64,000 nt of DNA, from positions 44,777 through 108,776 of the forward strand of contig CAUZLF010000240.1 in assembly GCA_963580285.1 (NCBI GenBank), in the 5' to 3' direction. The position numbers and the translations under genes are program-made. This document shows positions 1 to 10,360 of this stretch, piece by piece. The DNA comes from Lucinisca nassula (Eukaryota; Mollusca; Bivalvia; Lucinida; Lucinidae). Below the pieces are notes generated by a model. It searched no databases. It was not told the DNA's origin and saw only the letters and a program-made list of their open reading frames with translations. Every line of letters starts with the position of its first letter. The stretch's first letter is position 1.

Positions 1-104
1 TGTTGCATGTTTGTGTTTCTTTCCCTTTGGTGTCTCTGATGGGAGCTATGGATTGATTGTATCGATTCCTGATCATTGCTTCTACTTCTATTTTTAATCA
101 ACGT
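1..104 (+). repeat. Penelope-like element 3' UTR fragment
   Basis: The sequence matches, in reverse complement, the non-coding 3' tail that follows the Penelope-like reading frames at 15715-16008 and 55012-55609. Shared wording includes the stretch around tttccctttggtgtctctga. The tail end lies near position 102, so the copy reads in + orientation and its upstream part lies outside the window. Confidence 0.7.
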
Positions 105-572
105 TTACTTGCCTTTATAGCGGAATACCATTTCACTCTATCATCTAGTCGTTCAAGTTTTTCAGTCATTAAAACATTGGGTCATTATAGCATAGAAAGT
201 CATTCAAAGCGCTGACTTAGCTGAACAGTTTCTTGCGCACATCTCGCTTTTTTCGACTCAGTAAAAAAAGAATCTTTATACAAAAGCAGAACATTTTGAT
301 ACTGACTTAAATATCAATTAGATGCTAGAAAGTCTAAACGAGATCTTAATGAGGAAAACCAAACAAGGATACAATTCTCGTATCGTAGAAAATAGCATTT
401 ATGCGACAATTAAGTGTTTGACCTTTACTTGGTCGCTGATTAAAAGATTTTAATGGAATGCTTTATGAATGAAAGACACTATCATCCAGGAAGTTGCGTT
501 TACTATCTTTATTGACTAAATGCATTAAAATTTATATGAAAAAGGAAGCAAGTCAACATGAACAAAACTCGA
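105..572. other. AT-rich stretch, nothing recognised
   Basis: No open frame of note, tandem repeat or match to other parts of the window was found. Confidence 0.5.
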
Positions 573-853
573 CATTACGAAAACACACCTATACAAATAC
601 ACTGTAAACTTAATCGCAGAAAAAACTAAAAATCTTAGGAAGAAAAATTGTTATATTTTTCTTATTTCTGCTCAAAATATAGATTGTGGGTACTCGTTAG
701 AACCGCCTCATCGAGGCGGTTCTAACGAGTACCCACAATGTATATCTTAGAGCAAAAATAAGAAAAATAAGGTCTACCCCTGTAAACCCCATTTTTGCTA
801 TATGGAAGTGGGGTTCGAGGGGGTCAAAATTATACGGGCGTGTTTTCGTGATG
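573..853 (+). mobile_element. MITE family A, full copy
   Basis: It starts CATTACGAAAACACACC and ends GGCGTGTTTTCGTGATG, which are short inverted ends. Inside are an A-rich left arm, a long central hairpin and a right arm rich in ACCCC/GGGGT. I call + the direction with the A-rich arm first. The central hairpin here is almost perfect, about 55 bases per arm. There is no coding capacity, so it must be non-autonomous. Confidence 0.85.
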
Positions 854-894
854 TATCGCACGAAACATCATTGATTCAGCTGCTGTACTGTAAG

Positions 895-995
895 CTAACA
901 GCGTAGACCCTGATCCGGCACCGCATTTACCAAAACCAACCCGTGATTCCAGCCCAGATTCTATAGATAACCCTATTACGTAAGAAGTTGTCAGA
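895..995. repeat. Hairpin family H fragment
   Basis: It carries the wording gtagaccctgatccgg and, further on, attctatagata. Both recur at 13742-13890 in the same order. The other hairpin arm is missing here. Confidence 0.45.
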
Positions 996-1044
996 TGAAA
1001 AAATGTGATATTTTGCTTGTTTCTGCTCAGAACATAGATTGTGG
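992..1044 (+). repeat. MITE A left-arm fragment
   Basis: It matches the inner left arm of family A, from the A-rich arm into the hairpin (tttctgctcagaacatag), and then stops abruptly. The right arm is absent. Confidence 0.6.
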
Positions 1045-1160
1045 ATCTCGGCGCACAGACCCAGATACCCTTTAAGATAGCTAACCCATGCGCTAAAATG
1101 GCGACTTTCCTATCTCTAAAACAAGCATTTTTTTTTTTTTTTTAAAAAAGTTTTTTTTTT

Positions 1161-1236
1161 ATTTGTAGTCTAAACATAGATTGTGGATGCACATTAGAAC
1201 CGCCTCATTTGAAACGAGTACCCACAATATATGTTT
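1161..1236. repeat. MITE A/B central hairpin fragment
   Basis: It holds a diverged central hairpin with cattagaaccgcctc on the left and aacgagtacccacaat on the right. The outer arms of the family are missing. Confidence 0.6.
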
Positions 1237-1456
1237 CGTGGCCTTAAAGCTAAGAGTGCTGACTCTTAATCATTAGGTCTCTCACCGCTGTGGGTTCGAG
1301 CCCGTCTCGGGTCACATGTGAAACACCAAGTTCTGCAACGGATGGTCAGGTGTTTTTCTCCGGGTACTTCGGTTTTCACCCACTTCTGATTAACGATCGG
1401 ATCGATATGAGTGAAATAATCTTGAAAGGGACGTAAACCACCCCCCCCCCCCCCCC
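1237..1456 (+). mobile_element. tRNA-derived SINE, family 1
   Basis: A B-box-like motif GGTTCGAGCCC lies near 1293, preceded by tRNA-like sequence. A body with no coding content follows, ending in gggacgtaaaccacc and a run of C. The same body recurs at 18979-19172 and, reversed, at 58720-58866, where an A-box-like AAGTGGTTTAGAGC is better kept. The shared order of tRNA-like head, body and simple tail is the hallmark of a SINE. Confidence 0.7.
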
Positions 1457-1557
1457 GCCCTCCAAAAAAACTAAAGAAATTCCTTTACACTCAAGTTTTA
1501 CTATACTTACAAGTTGAGTTAAAGCGAGTTAAATTTATACAGATATGTTTTCGATAT

Positions 1558-1829
1558 CATCACGAAAACACGCCTATATAATTTTGACCCCCATGAACCC
1601 CACTTTTTTGTAGTAAAACTTGGGTTTACACGGGTATACTTTATTTTTTCTCATTTCTGCTCTAAAATATAGATTGTGGGTACTCGTTAGAACCGCATCA
1701 ATAAGGCGGTTCTAACGAGTACCCACAATCTATATTTTGAGCAAAAATAAGAAAAAAATCACAAATTTTCACCTTTGTTTTTCGGCGGTGAAGTTTACAA
1801 TGTATTTATATAGGTGTGTTTTCGTAATT
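1558..1829 (-). mobile_element. MITE family A, full copy
   Basis: The ends are CATCACGAAAACACGCC and GGTGTGTTTTCGTAAT. The ACCCC/GGGGT arm comes first, so the copy is reversed. The central hairpin is well kept, with ccgcatcaataaggcgg at its centre. Confidence 0.85.
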
Positions 1830-2154
1830 GATCTGTATTCTCTTCTCATCATTATCATGAAATCTACATTTTCAAGGCTATCATTACTTCCTTTTCTCTT
1901 CCTTGATTGAAGACCATCACATTAATTACCATAACTCATTCTTATTTTAAGTCGGTTAATAGCTTTGCGGAGCTAATAGTATCATATGTCGTGTGGTCTC
2001 CCACCTTCCATGAAATTTGTCTTGTTTTCTCTTGTCCAAGAAAAAAGTTCCAGCACTCAAGCCGACACACAATTTCCGAGCGTTTCCTCCAAAAGTTAAT
2101 AAATGTTATATGACGCATGTAAAACGAAACAAACAAAAAACAAAGCAATTAGGG

Positions 2155-2423
2155 ATCACGAAAACACGCCTATATAATTTTTACCCCCTTGAACCCCACT
2201 TTTATATAGTAAAAACTGGGGTTTCCGGGGTTATACCTTATTTTTCTTACTTCTGCTCTAAAATATAGATTGTGGGTACTCGTTGGAACCGCCGGTTCTA
2301 ACGAGTGCACACAATCTATATTTTGAGCAGAAATAAGAAAAATATCACATTTTTCATCATAAAATTTTCATTTTTTCGGCGATAAAGGTGGCAATGTATT
2401 TGTATAGGCGTGTTTGCGTAATG
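2155..2423 (-). mobile_element. MITE family A, full copy with shortened hairpin centre
   Basis: Both ends are present (atcacgaaaacacgcc and ggcgtgtttgcgtaatg). The hairpin centre reads ggaaccgccggttc, so about a dozen bases of the usual centre have been lost symmetrically. Confidence 0.85.
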
Positions 2424-2725
2424 GTACACAAACTACAAGATATTAATTGCGTAAATGTGTTCGTCAATCCAAAATCCTTGTAAACCCCTCATTATATGGA
2501 GATAAGAGTGGTTTGTAAGACTATGCATTAAACTGTTATATTAAAGCCACTTTTGGAACTGTTAAAAACGTCGTCTCTGACAAGAGAAAAATGCAAAGAA
2601 AGAAACCAAAACCATTTTCAATTTTGATAAGTGACTGCGTAAAACAGAAATAGTCTCAGTTTAGCTGGTCTTCAAGTTAATTAAACTTCATATTATTTTC
2701 CGGTCTTTTTGTTCAAAATCATATA

Positions 2726-4306
2726 TACTACTCAAAGTTTGATAGGGATCACTTTTTTAATGCAAAATAATTTTTGGATGAATTAATCAGCTGAATCCAA
2801 ATTTGATACATAATGATAGAAAATGTATCCTTCACAAAACCTAGTGATTAATTTTGTCAACTGGTACTGCATTCAAGCGTGACAACAGCAAACGTCTTGG
2901 CACCCCCAAAATTTGCCGTAACACGAAGGGATTTGGACAACTGATTTTTCACAAATTTCCAAATTTGTTTAGACAAACGTGCTTAATAACGTGTATGGCG
3001 TACAAGGGCATCAATTACAGTACGACATCGCTTGCGCATGCTCGTAATCCGAGTCTGTATCCGGTTTTGTGAAATCAGCTTTCATTCAGCAACCAATGCA
3101 TCTTTGAGCTCCTGTAAAGTCCTCGGATGCACAGGTCGGGCTGAAACAGCACTCTGTAGCATGTCCCGCGCATGCTCAATCGGATTTAAGTGCGGTGACC
3201 GAGCAGGCCAGTCCATACGAACGATTGTCTCACGTTCCAGGTAGGAATCAGTGACGTTGGCAGGGTTGGGACGGGCATTATCATCCATCAGAATAAAGTC
3301 CGGGCCGATAGCATCTGCATATGGTCTCACAAACTCATCAAGAATCTCATTACAGTACATCACTGCCATTAACGTTCCGTTTTCAACGACGTACAAGTCA
3401 GGTTTACCGTTCACGCTTATCCCAGCCCAAACCATGACTGACCCCTTTCCATAGAGATCATGCTCTGCCACATTCAAGTCATCGAATCGCTGTTTAGACA
3501 TTCGCCACACTAATTGACGTTTATAAGTGAAGTCTAGACAGAATCTGGACCCGTCAGTAAACAGTACTGGCGTCAAGTCACGAACCGTCCACCTGACGTG
3601 AGTTCTGATAAAGTGTAACCGGTCTAGCACGTGTTGTCTCGTCAACGGGACACGTACAGCAGGCCTCATGGCATTAAGTCCGAACTCGTGGAGTCCGTTT
3701 CTGACAGTTTATGTAGAAATTCGTTCTCCAGTTCCGTTCATAAGCTCGTTATGCAAACGCGTAGCGTTCAGGAACCGTTGACGTCGAGACTGAATCAACA
3801 AGAAACGGCCCTGACGTTGAGTTGTAGCCCTTTCTCGACCCCGCCGCGGCTGTGTGAAGGATTTCCGTGGGTAAGATGCCGACTCCACATTCGTGAAACC
3901 ACGCTCTGAGACACATTCAGAATCCCAGCAACACGACGTTGAGAGACGCAAGATTCCAACATTCCGACGCAACGATTCATTTCTTCGGGGCTCAGACGGT
4001 TTCTTAATTGTCCCCCTAGGCATTTTAGTGTTTCACAAATCAAATGTAGTCCTTTTTACGCTTGGTAAAGGAACACTGACAAGTTTGATTGGTCTGTTGG
4101 AAAGCAGTGCTACGCAAGATTTTGGGGGTGCATGAATTCATTTGCGAATTGTGAGAAGTGTACACTTTTATGAGTACTGAACTGCACACGAGTTTCTGCT
4201 TAAGATATTTATCAATATACCGAGTACAAATTCTGTCAAGAACTTATAAATTTTCTGTGCAAAATTTGGTACATAAAAAGTGATCCCTATCAAACTTTGA
4301 GTAGTA
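2726..4306 (-). mobile_element. Tc1-like DNA transposon, dead copy
   Basis: The ends are inverted repeats: CTACTCAAAGTTTGATAGGG from 2728 and its reverse complement ending at 4304. TA lies outside each end, as expected for Tc1/mariner insertion. It encloses a broken DD34E transposase on the - strand. The length of about 1.58 kb is typical. The flanks suggest it landed inside an older hairpin repeat: the remainder of a family A/B core (4313-4364) lies just to its right, and a candidate piece of the other arm ends at 2725. Confidence 0.9.
3082..4023 (-). pseudogene. Tc1-like transposase pseudogene (DD34E)
   Basis: The protein would cut and rejoin transposon ends by DDE chemistry. Reading from 4023 down, MPRG starts the frame. 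A helix-turn-helix region follows in another frame (LSPEEMNRCVGML at about 3985, SQSVVSRMW at about 3905). The original frame then resumes, is cut by a TAA stop at 3709-3711, and continues into the catalytic domain. There the motifs are LFTDGSRF (first Asp), MDDNARPN (second Asp) and SPHLNPIEH (Glu), with 34 residues between the second Asp and the Glu. At least two frameshifts and one stop make it inactive. The family assignment is firm. Confidence 0.88.
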
Positions 4307-4312
4307 TACTAT

Positions 4313-4364
4313 GGGTACATTACTCGTTAGAACCACCTCACTGAGGCGGCTATAACGAGTACCC
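4313..4364. repeat. Stand-alone central hairpin of family A/B
   Basis: It holds tactcgttagaaccacctca and tgaggcggctataacgagta as two arms, without the outer arms seen in full copies. It abuts the right end of the Tc1 element. Sequence just left of that element (ttcaaaatcata) resembles the missing outer part of the hairpin. Confidence 0.6.
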
Positions 4365-4365
4365 T

Positions 4366-4658
4366 TTAATTTTTTTATTATTATTATTATTATGTTTAGA
4401 TTTTAAGCTCGCAATCTTTTGATGGGATGCCATTTTCAGCAGGAAAAGATTCGATTGCTGATGTTTTTGTACGAAAGGCATGGTAAAAACTCAACATGCT
4501 TTTTCCATCTTCGCAGGACGGTACCGTGAGTATTTATTAGTTATTGCACTGACAATCTTGTCAGACTCTTAATTTCAGTGCGCATTTCTTTCTTTTTTTC
4601 TTTCCTTCAGATTTTCCTCAAGTTATAACTGCTTTAAGAAAAGCAGGTCAGTCAGGAA
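4366..4658. other. AT-rich stretch, nothing recognised
   Basis: It contains a short TTA run near 4374-4394 and no recognised repeat or gene. Confidence 0.4.
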
Positions 4659-4910
4659 AGCTGGCCTAAGAAGGTCTGCCGGGTTCGCATCTCATGGTAA
4701 TCAGGAGGTCGAGGGCTCGATACCTGCCAGGTCAAAAATATTCTATCTTGGAGATTGATAAAGAAATCTTTTCTACGGCCATTCCCTTCCTTCCGCTAAT
4801 TCAAGAAGGACAGTTGTCGGTTGCACGCTCATGAGTGAATCTTTTCAGGAAATTGACCGGCTCGATGACTAACTGGACCGCTAAACTAAAACAAACAAAC
4901 AAAACAAACA
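4659..4910 (+). mobile_element. tRNA-derived SINE, family 2 (diverged)
   Basis: It matches the better-preserved reversed copy at 28144-28443 through the B-box region (gggctcgatacctgcc), the body (gaaatcttttctacgg; ttcaagaagg) and a (CAAA)n-type tail at 4888-4910. The A-box region is decayed. Confidence 0.65.
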
Positions 4911-5195
4911 ACATGGAAATCTTGCTGAGAAATAAGGTTCAGCTGATACATTATGACATTAGAGCCAACATGTAAAATACAAAACGATTCCCTTTAAATA
5001 GTGTTTGAATGCAGTTGAAGTTTGTTTTTGGTTTTGTTTAGTTTAACGGCCCTTTCATGATTATTCACTTATATTGAACCGATTGAATGAAGTTTAGGTA
5101 TTTTATGTTATGTCTATCACCTGGTTTTTGTACACCGGACATTATTTGTCGGGCTTCTTTTTTTCATCTAACGCTAGCTAAAGCTAAAAAGAAGA

Positions 5196-5345
5196 ATATT
5201 TATTTTAGCTCGCCTTACGAAAGTAAGGGGAGCTATTGTCACGCCCCCGGGGTCCGTCATCGGCATCGTCGGAGTCCGCGTCCCATTTGGTTAAAGCCTG
5301 CAAGCTCTTATTTGTGCCACTTTACAAATTTATTTTCAAATTAAC
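5196..5345 (+). repeat. Short dispersed repeat, unclassified
   Basis: It carries a small hairpin-like start (ttagctcgccttacgaaag followed by taaggggagct) and a GC-rich centre in an AT-rich setting. The flanks, 4911-5195 and 5346-5763, show nothing I recognise. The family is not identified. Confidence 0.3.
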
Positions 5346-5763
5346 TTAACAACAGGAAAAAACAACAACAATATTTAACACATTCTTTTTTACTCCATTT
5401 CCCAATAATTTTGACATTATTTCCTGCGTATTACCTCCATTTGTTCCCTTGGTCAATGGTCAAGGTTTACCTGCAACATCTGTGGTGACAGAGAGTTGAA
5501 TTCTGAACCAGTCCTGAGTTCAATCCTGGTGCAGTATTTTCTTCTTCTTTTTTTTTTTACTTCGTAAAAACATAGTTATATGCACTTGCAAATAATTTTG
5601 CAGGAGTTGCCTCCCCTTAAGGTGTACCTATTCCCCTTTTAAAAAATGTTTCTTGTTCATTTGTTCTTCGGGGTACCTTTTGGTTCTCTTTCAAATGCTG
5701 CAGTTCATTTAGCTCTTTTACGTAAGAAATTGGCTTTATAGAGCAAAAACTGCAGCCTCATGC

Positions 5764-5877
5764 GAAATGAACACCCTCTAAACCCCACTTCATAAAGAGA
5801 AAACTGGGAATTGCTTGGCTATACAATATTAATTTTTGCTCCAAGACATAAGTTGTGGATACTCCTTAGAACCACCT
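5764..5877 (+). repeat. MITE family B, left part
   Basis: The left arm is readable (aaatgaacaccctctaaacc to ctccaagacataagttgtgg), followed by ccttagaaccacc. The copy breaks off at the hairpin centre where a Penelope tail begins. Confidence 0.6.
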
Positions 5878-6312
5878 ATCGCTATTCTTCTGTCGCGGTT
5901 TATTATACCCCCACAAATGAAATTTGGGGGTGGGGGGGGGGGTATATAGGAGTGAGCTTGTCGGTCGGTCTGTCTGTCGGTCGGTCTGTCTGTCGGTCGG
6001 TCGGTCTGTTGACTTGTACTATCAAGGCAGTTTTTGTGGGGGTATTCATCACCTTTAGTGATAGCTCTAGTTGTTGTTATGGTTTGTCTTTGGGTGTGTG
6101 TTTAGTTTAAAACATTTTGTTTTGGATAGCAGTTGGCCATTTTGTGGGAAAGTAACTGCCCTTTTGACTTTCCGCTATTGATGTTTTTCCATTAGGGTCT
6201 AGTTATTTCATATTAATTTTGTGTTTCTTTCCCTGTGCTATCACTGCTGGGAGCAGTGGGTCAATTGTATCGATTCCTGACCATTGCCTTCACTTCTATT
6301 TAAAAGAGGGAT
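5878..6312 (+). repeat. Penelope-like 3' UTR fragment with an insertion
   Basis: It reads the same tail as window start (gtcgcggttta at 5893, then gttatggtttgtc at about 6075, cttcacttctattt at the end), so it is a + copy. It is split by an inserted family G repeat at about 5905-6074. Confidence 0.65.
5905..6074 (+). repeat. Family G repeat, internally shortened
   Basis: It begins ATACCCCCACAAATG, then a G run, then aggagtgagcttgtcgg and a (GTCYG)n stretch. It ends gggggtattcatcacc and gatagctctagtt. Longer copies lie at 61629-61999 and 62990-63363. The start and end CCCCC/GGGGG could pair. Confidence 0.6.
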
Positions 6313-6486
6313 GTGCAAGAAAAACAAAACACTTTTGTGAACAGGAGCCGACATGCCTTTTTTTGACATTGTTTTCCCCTTCCCACCCACTGAATGACTT
6401 ACAGATCCTCAGTTCGGATCTGCCATTGACCTTCCTGTCCCTGATAAAGATAGCCTCAAAATTTCTTCAGTCTTCTTCATGTTTGC

Positions 6487-6776
6487 TTGTTGTTTGATTT
6501 GAGTTTAACGTCCCCGTCAACACTGTAAAGGTCATTTTGGAGACGTTGTTTCCAATTTTGTGGGACTTTTAGCCAACATTGAGATTAAATGACATCTCAA
6601 GCCCTGTCGCCCGATGAAACAAATAGGGTATATAAGCATGGACGGACCGGCTCGCACCGCTTTGCCTGGGCATGCTTAGATGCTCTAAGCGGTTTACCAG
6701 TACTCGTGTGCGATCGGTTTCAGCTCTGCGTGCAAACACCATGCAGCCCATCTATTTCTGCAAGCCCCGATGGGTG
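6487..6776 (-). mobile_element. SINE-like family E copy
   Basis: The family ends, in its sense direction, in gacgttaaacctcaaatc plus A-rich sequence, so this copy with the tail at the left is on the - strand. Body landmarks are aatgacatctcaagccctgt and tctaagcggtttaccagta. The far end is ccccgatggg. Confidence 0.7.
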
Positions 6777-6788
6777 TATATGTGCAGA

Positions 6789-7102
6789 CATTACGAAAAA
6801 ACACCTGTTCAAAATATATTGAAATTTGTTCACCAAAAAAAAAAAAAAATAAAAAAAATAAAAATAAAAATAAAATAAAATAAAAAAAAATGAATATTTT
6901 CAGATAAAAAAAATCCGATCTCATTCACATTTTTGCTCAAAACATAAATTGTAGGAACTCGTTAGAACCGCCTCGGCGAGTACCCACAATCTATGTTTCA
7001 GCAGAAATAAGAATAATAATGCATGCCCCTGTAAACCCCAGTTTTACTAAATAAAATTGGTGTTTAAGGGGGTCAAAATTATATAGCCATGTTTTCGTGA
7101 TG
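6789..7102 (+). mobile_element. MITE family A, full copy
   Basis: The ends are cattacgaaaaaacacc and gccatgttttcgtgatg. The left arm is lengthened by a long A-rich run (6834-6890). The hairpin centre is cut to ccgcctcggcgagtaccc, losing most of one inner arm. It lies directly beside a family E copy. Confidence 0.8.
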
Positions 7103-7108
7103 AAAATT

Positions 7109-7287
7109 ATCTTAAGATAGCCTCACAAGTCTTTATTTTCTCCAAGTCCATGTGTGCAGTAAAGTTCTCTTTAGATAGCTTCAGTATTTTTGTCGTCTTC
7201 AAATGCATGTGTGCAGAAAAGTTCTCTTTAGATAGATAGCCTCAATATTTCCATAGTCTTTTTCAAGTCTATGTGTGCAGAAAGCTT
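7109..7287. repeat. Short tandem repeat, about 62 bp x 3
   Basis: Three diverged units each run from a tagatagc-like start to catgtgtgcagaaa (for example at 7152, 7206, 7268). The rest of 7103-7622 shows no recognised gene or element. Confidence 0.55.
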
Positions 7288-7630
7288 CTAAAAGAGATTA
7301 AAATGTACAGGTACTCTTGCTACAGTAATGTGTGTACTTTTTTCTTGAGATACGGGCGACGATAATCGAAAACAAACTGCTTAAAATTTCATTATAACAT
7401 CTATGTGATTGCAAACTAAACAGAATAACGAAAATCTAACGAGAGAAATTCATCAGTGTCAAATGTGTCTGTGCATTCTTAGAAAGCTCAAGCCAGCAAA
7501 TAACATCATGAGCACGATCAGAATCAATATTCAATATGTGTTCCAAGTGACTTTTCAGAATTATCTTTGATTGCTTGTCAAGCTAATTGGAGTTGCTTAA
7601 TTTCGATAGAAACAATGTCATGACAAATGT

Positions 7631-8670
7631 ACGGAACCCGGGAAGGGACGTGATTTTTTTATTTTTATTATGTTGTGCGAACAAGATAATATCTTGAGCG
7701 GACAAGATATTATCTTTTTCTGTGCGAACAAGATAATATCTTGAGCGGACAAGATATTATCTTGTTCGGACAACATGTTATCTTGTGCGGACAAGATATT
7801 ATCTTGTGCGGACAAGATATGATCTTGTTCGCACAATTTAATATATTGTGCGCACAAGATATTATCTTGTTCGCACAATATATTATCTTGTTTGCACAAC
7901 ATAGATCTTGGGAAATTGTGCGGACAAGATATTATCTTGTGCGGACAAGATAATATCTTGTGCGCCCAAGATCTATGTTGTGCAGACAAGATATTATCTT
8001 GTGCGGACAAGATAATATCTTGTTCGCACAACTTAATATATTGTGCGGACAAGATAATATCTTATCTGCAAAAGATAATATGTTGTCCGCACAAGATAAT
8101 ATCTTGTGCGGACAAGATATTATGTTGTGCGGACAAGATTTGATCTTGTCCGCACAAGATAATATCTTGTCCGCATAAGATAATATGTTGTCTGCACAAG
8201 ATATTATCTTGTCCGCACAAGATATTATCTTATCTTGTGCGCACAACCTATTAAATAAAAAAAATTCATGTCCCTTCCCGGGTTCCTTACAAATGTTGTA
8301 AGGACAAGATAATATCTTGTGCGGACAAGATAATATCTTGTGCGCCCAAGATCTATGTTGTGCAGACAAGATATTATCTTGTGCGGACAAGATAATATCT
8401 TGTTCGCACAACTTAATATATTGTGCGGACAAGATAATATCTTATCTGCAAAAGATAATATGTTGTCCGCACAAGATAATATCTTGTGCAGACAAGATAT
8501 TATGTTGTGCGGACAAGATTTGATCTTGTCCGCACAAGATAATATCTTGTCCGCATAAGATAATATGTTGTCTGCACAAGATATTATCTTGTCCGCACAA
8601 GATATTATCTTATCTTGTGCGCACAACCTATTAAATAAAAAAAAAAAACATGTCCCTTCCCGGGTTCCGT
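7631..8670. mobile_element. Foldback element built of 21-bp palindromic units, 8-bp duplication
   Basis: The ends are inverted repeats starting ACGGAACCCGGGAAGGGAC, with more distant similarity for about 55 bases. The 8-base direct repeat ACAAATGT flanks it exactly, at 7623-7630 and 8671-8678. An 8-base duplication fits hAT-like transposases. Nearly all of the interior is a tandem array of about 40 units of 21 bases. Each unit carries a palindrome of the type CAAGATATTATCTTG separated by TGCGGA-like spacers. A second end copy plus ACAAATGT lies inside at about 8240-8296. No protein motif is present. Confidence 0.85.
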
Positions 8671-8756
8671 ACAAATGTTATTCTGTAGAGTTTTTGGTAT
8701 ACAAATTAAGTGCTCAAGAGAAACAGCGAGTCGGCGGGCATTATAATATCACGTTA

Positions 8757-8975
8757 AAGTCCGTGAAATGAATATCCATTTAAAGAAAAAATGGGGTTCA
8801 CAGGGGTATACGAGTACACTATTTTGCTAATTTCCGCTCCAAGATAAAGGTTGTGCGTAATCGTTAGAACTGCCTCAGTGAGGCGGTCCAAACGAGCACA
8901 CACAGCCCATGTTTGGAGAACCAATAAGAAAAAGATCACATATTTTCATCAGAAAAGTCACCATTTAGGATACAA
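8757..8975 (+). mobile_element. MITE family B copy
   Basis: It starts near gtccgtgaaatgaatatcc and has the family B order: GGGGT arm, hairpin, then a right arm with cagaaaagtcaccattta. The hairpin is diverged (gttagaactgcctcagtgag). Confidence 0.75.
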
Positions 8976-9005
8976 GAAAGTAATCTGAGGGACAGCCAAA
9001 TCCCC

Positions 9006-10360
9006 CACCGCATTTTCTATCAAGGCTCAACCTTGTGATCTTCACCTGTGACCTTGACCTTAAATTGGTATGGTTTAATTATGGGTTCTGCACATTAGCT
9101 CACTGAAGGGGACATTTCACCAAAATTCAATGAAAATCCTTCCAGGGGTAAAGGAGATATGGAACGGACATAAAATTCAAAGTTTCAAACTCGTGACCTT
9201 CACCTGTGACCTTGACCTTGAGTTGGCTTGGTTTATTTATGAGTTATGCACATCAGCTCACTGAGGAGGATATTTCACCAAATTTAATGAAAATCCTTTG
9301 AGGGGTAAAGGAGATATAGAACGGACACAAAATTCAAAGTTTCAAAATCCTGACCTTCACCTGAGACTTTGACCTTGAGTCAAAATGGTTTATTTATTGA
9401 TTCTGCACATCAGGTCACTGAGGGGGATATTAATCCAAAGTTTCAAGATGTAAGGGAGACATGGAACGGACTCAAAATTCAACCTTGTGACCTTCAACGT
9501 TGACCTTGACCTTAAGTCGGCACGTTTTATTTATGTGTTGTGCGCATCAGCTTACTGAGGGGGATATTTGACCAAAGTTAAATGAAAATCCTTCTAGGGG
9601 TAAAGGAGATATGTTACGGATACAAAATTCAAAGTTTCAAACTCTTGACTTTCAAATGTGACCTTGACCTGGAGTCGGCTTGATGATTCATTAATGGGTT
9701 CTGCACATGAGCTCACTGGGGGGGGGGGATACTTGACCGAAGTTTAATGAAAATCCTTTGAGATGTAAACGAGATATGGAACGGACACAAAATTCAGTTT
9801 TAAAATCTTGTCCTTCAAATGTGACATTGACCTTGAGTTGGCATGGTTCATTTACGGGTTCTGCGTATCAGCTCACTGAGGGGAATACTTGACCAAAGTT
9901 TAAGTTTAATGAGAATCCTTGCAGGGGTAGAGGAAATATGGAACGGACGCAAAGTTCAAAGTTTTAAACTCGTGACCTTCAAATGTGACCTTGATCTTGA
10001 GTCGGCACGGTTCATTTATGGGTTCTGCACACATCAGCTCACTGAGGGGTGTAACTGACCAAAGGTTATTGAGAATCCTTGCAGAGGTAAAGGAGATATA
10101 GAACGGACAAACAAGTCAAAGTTTCAAACTCTGACCTTGAAATGTGACCTTGATTTTGATCGGTTAATTTATGAGTTCTGCACATCAGCTCACTGAGAAG
10201 AACATTTGACCAAAGTTTAATGAAAATCTATCAAATGGTTCAGGAGATACGGAGCGGACAAGAACGTGTAACGAACAGACAGAAGCCCGAACGGACGGGC
10301 GGACGGACAGACGAAAGTCATTCCTATAATCCCCGCTCCGCTTCGCGGCGGGGGATTAAA
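9006..10360. repeat. Tandem array, about 160 bp x 8, with TGACCTTGACCTT motif
   Basis: The motif accttgacctt or close variants recurs at about 9051, 9209, 9366, 9503, 9661, 9824, 9988 and 10147. Landmarks between are tctgcacatcagctcactga and ggagatatggaacggacac. It closes with a gacggacagacg-type run and a hairpin, ccccgctccgcttcgcggcggggat. The motif is the reverse of AGGTCAAGGTCA, a DR1-type nuclear-receptor site. Confidence 0.85.

Noticed and set aside
7660..8640. CRISPR-like array of regular palindromic repeats
   Set aside because: There are no unique spacers, units are contiguous, the host is an animal, and transposon ends with a target duplication explain it.
7618..8771. Long open frames on both strands with repeated Ser-Ala-Gln-Asp and similar residues
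   Set aside because: The 21-base unit is a multiple of three, so all frames stay open. The same block is open on both strands, and the sequence is a palindromic array, not a gene.
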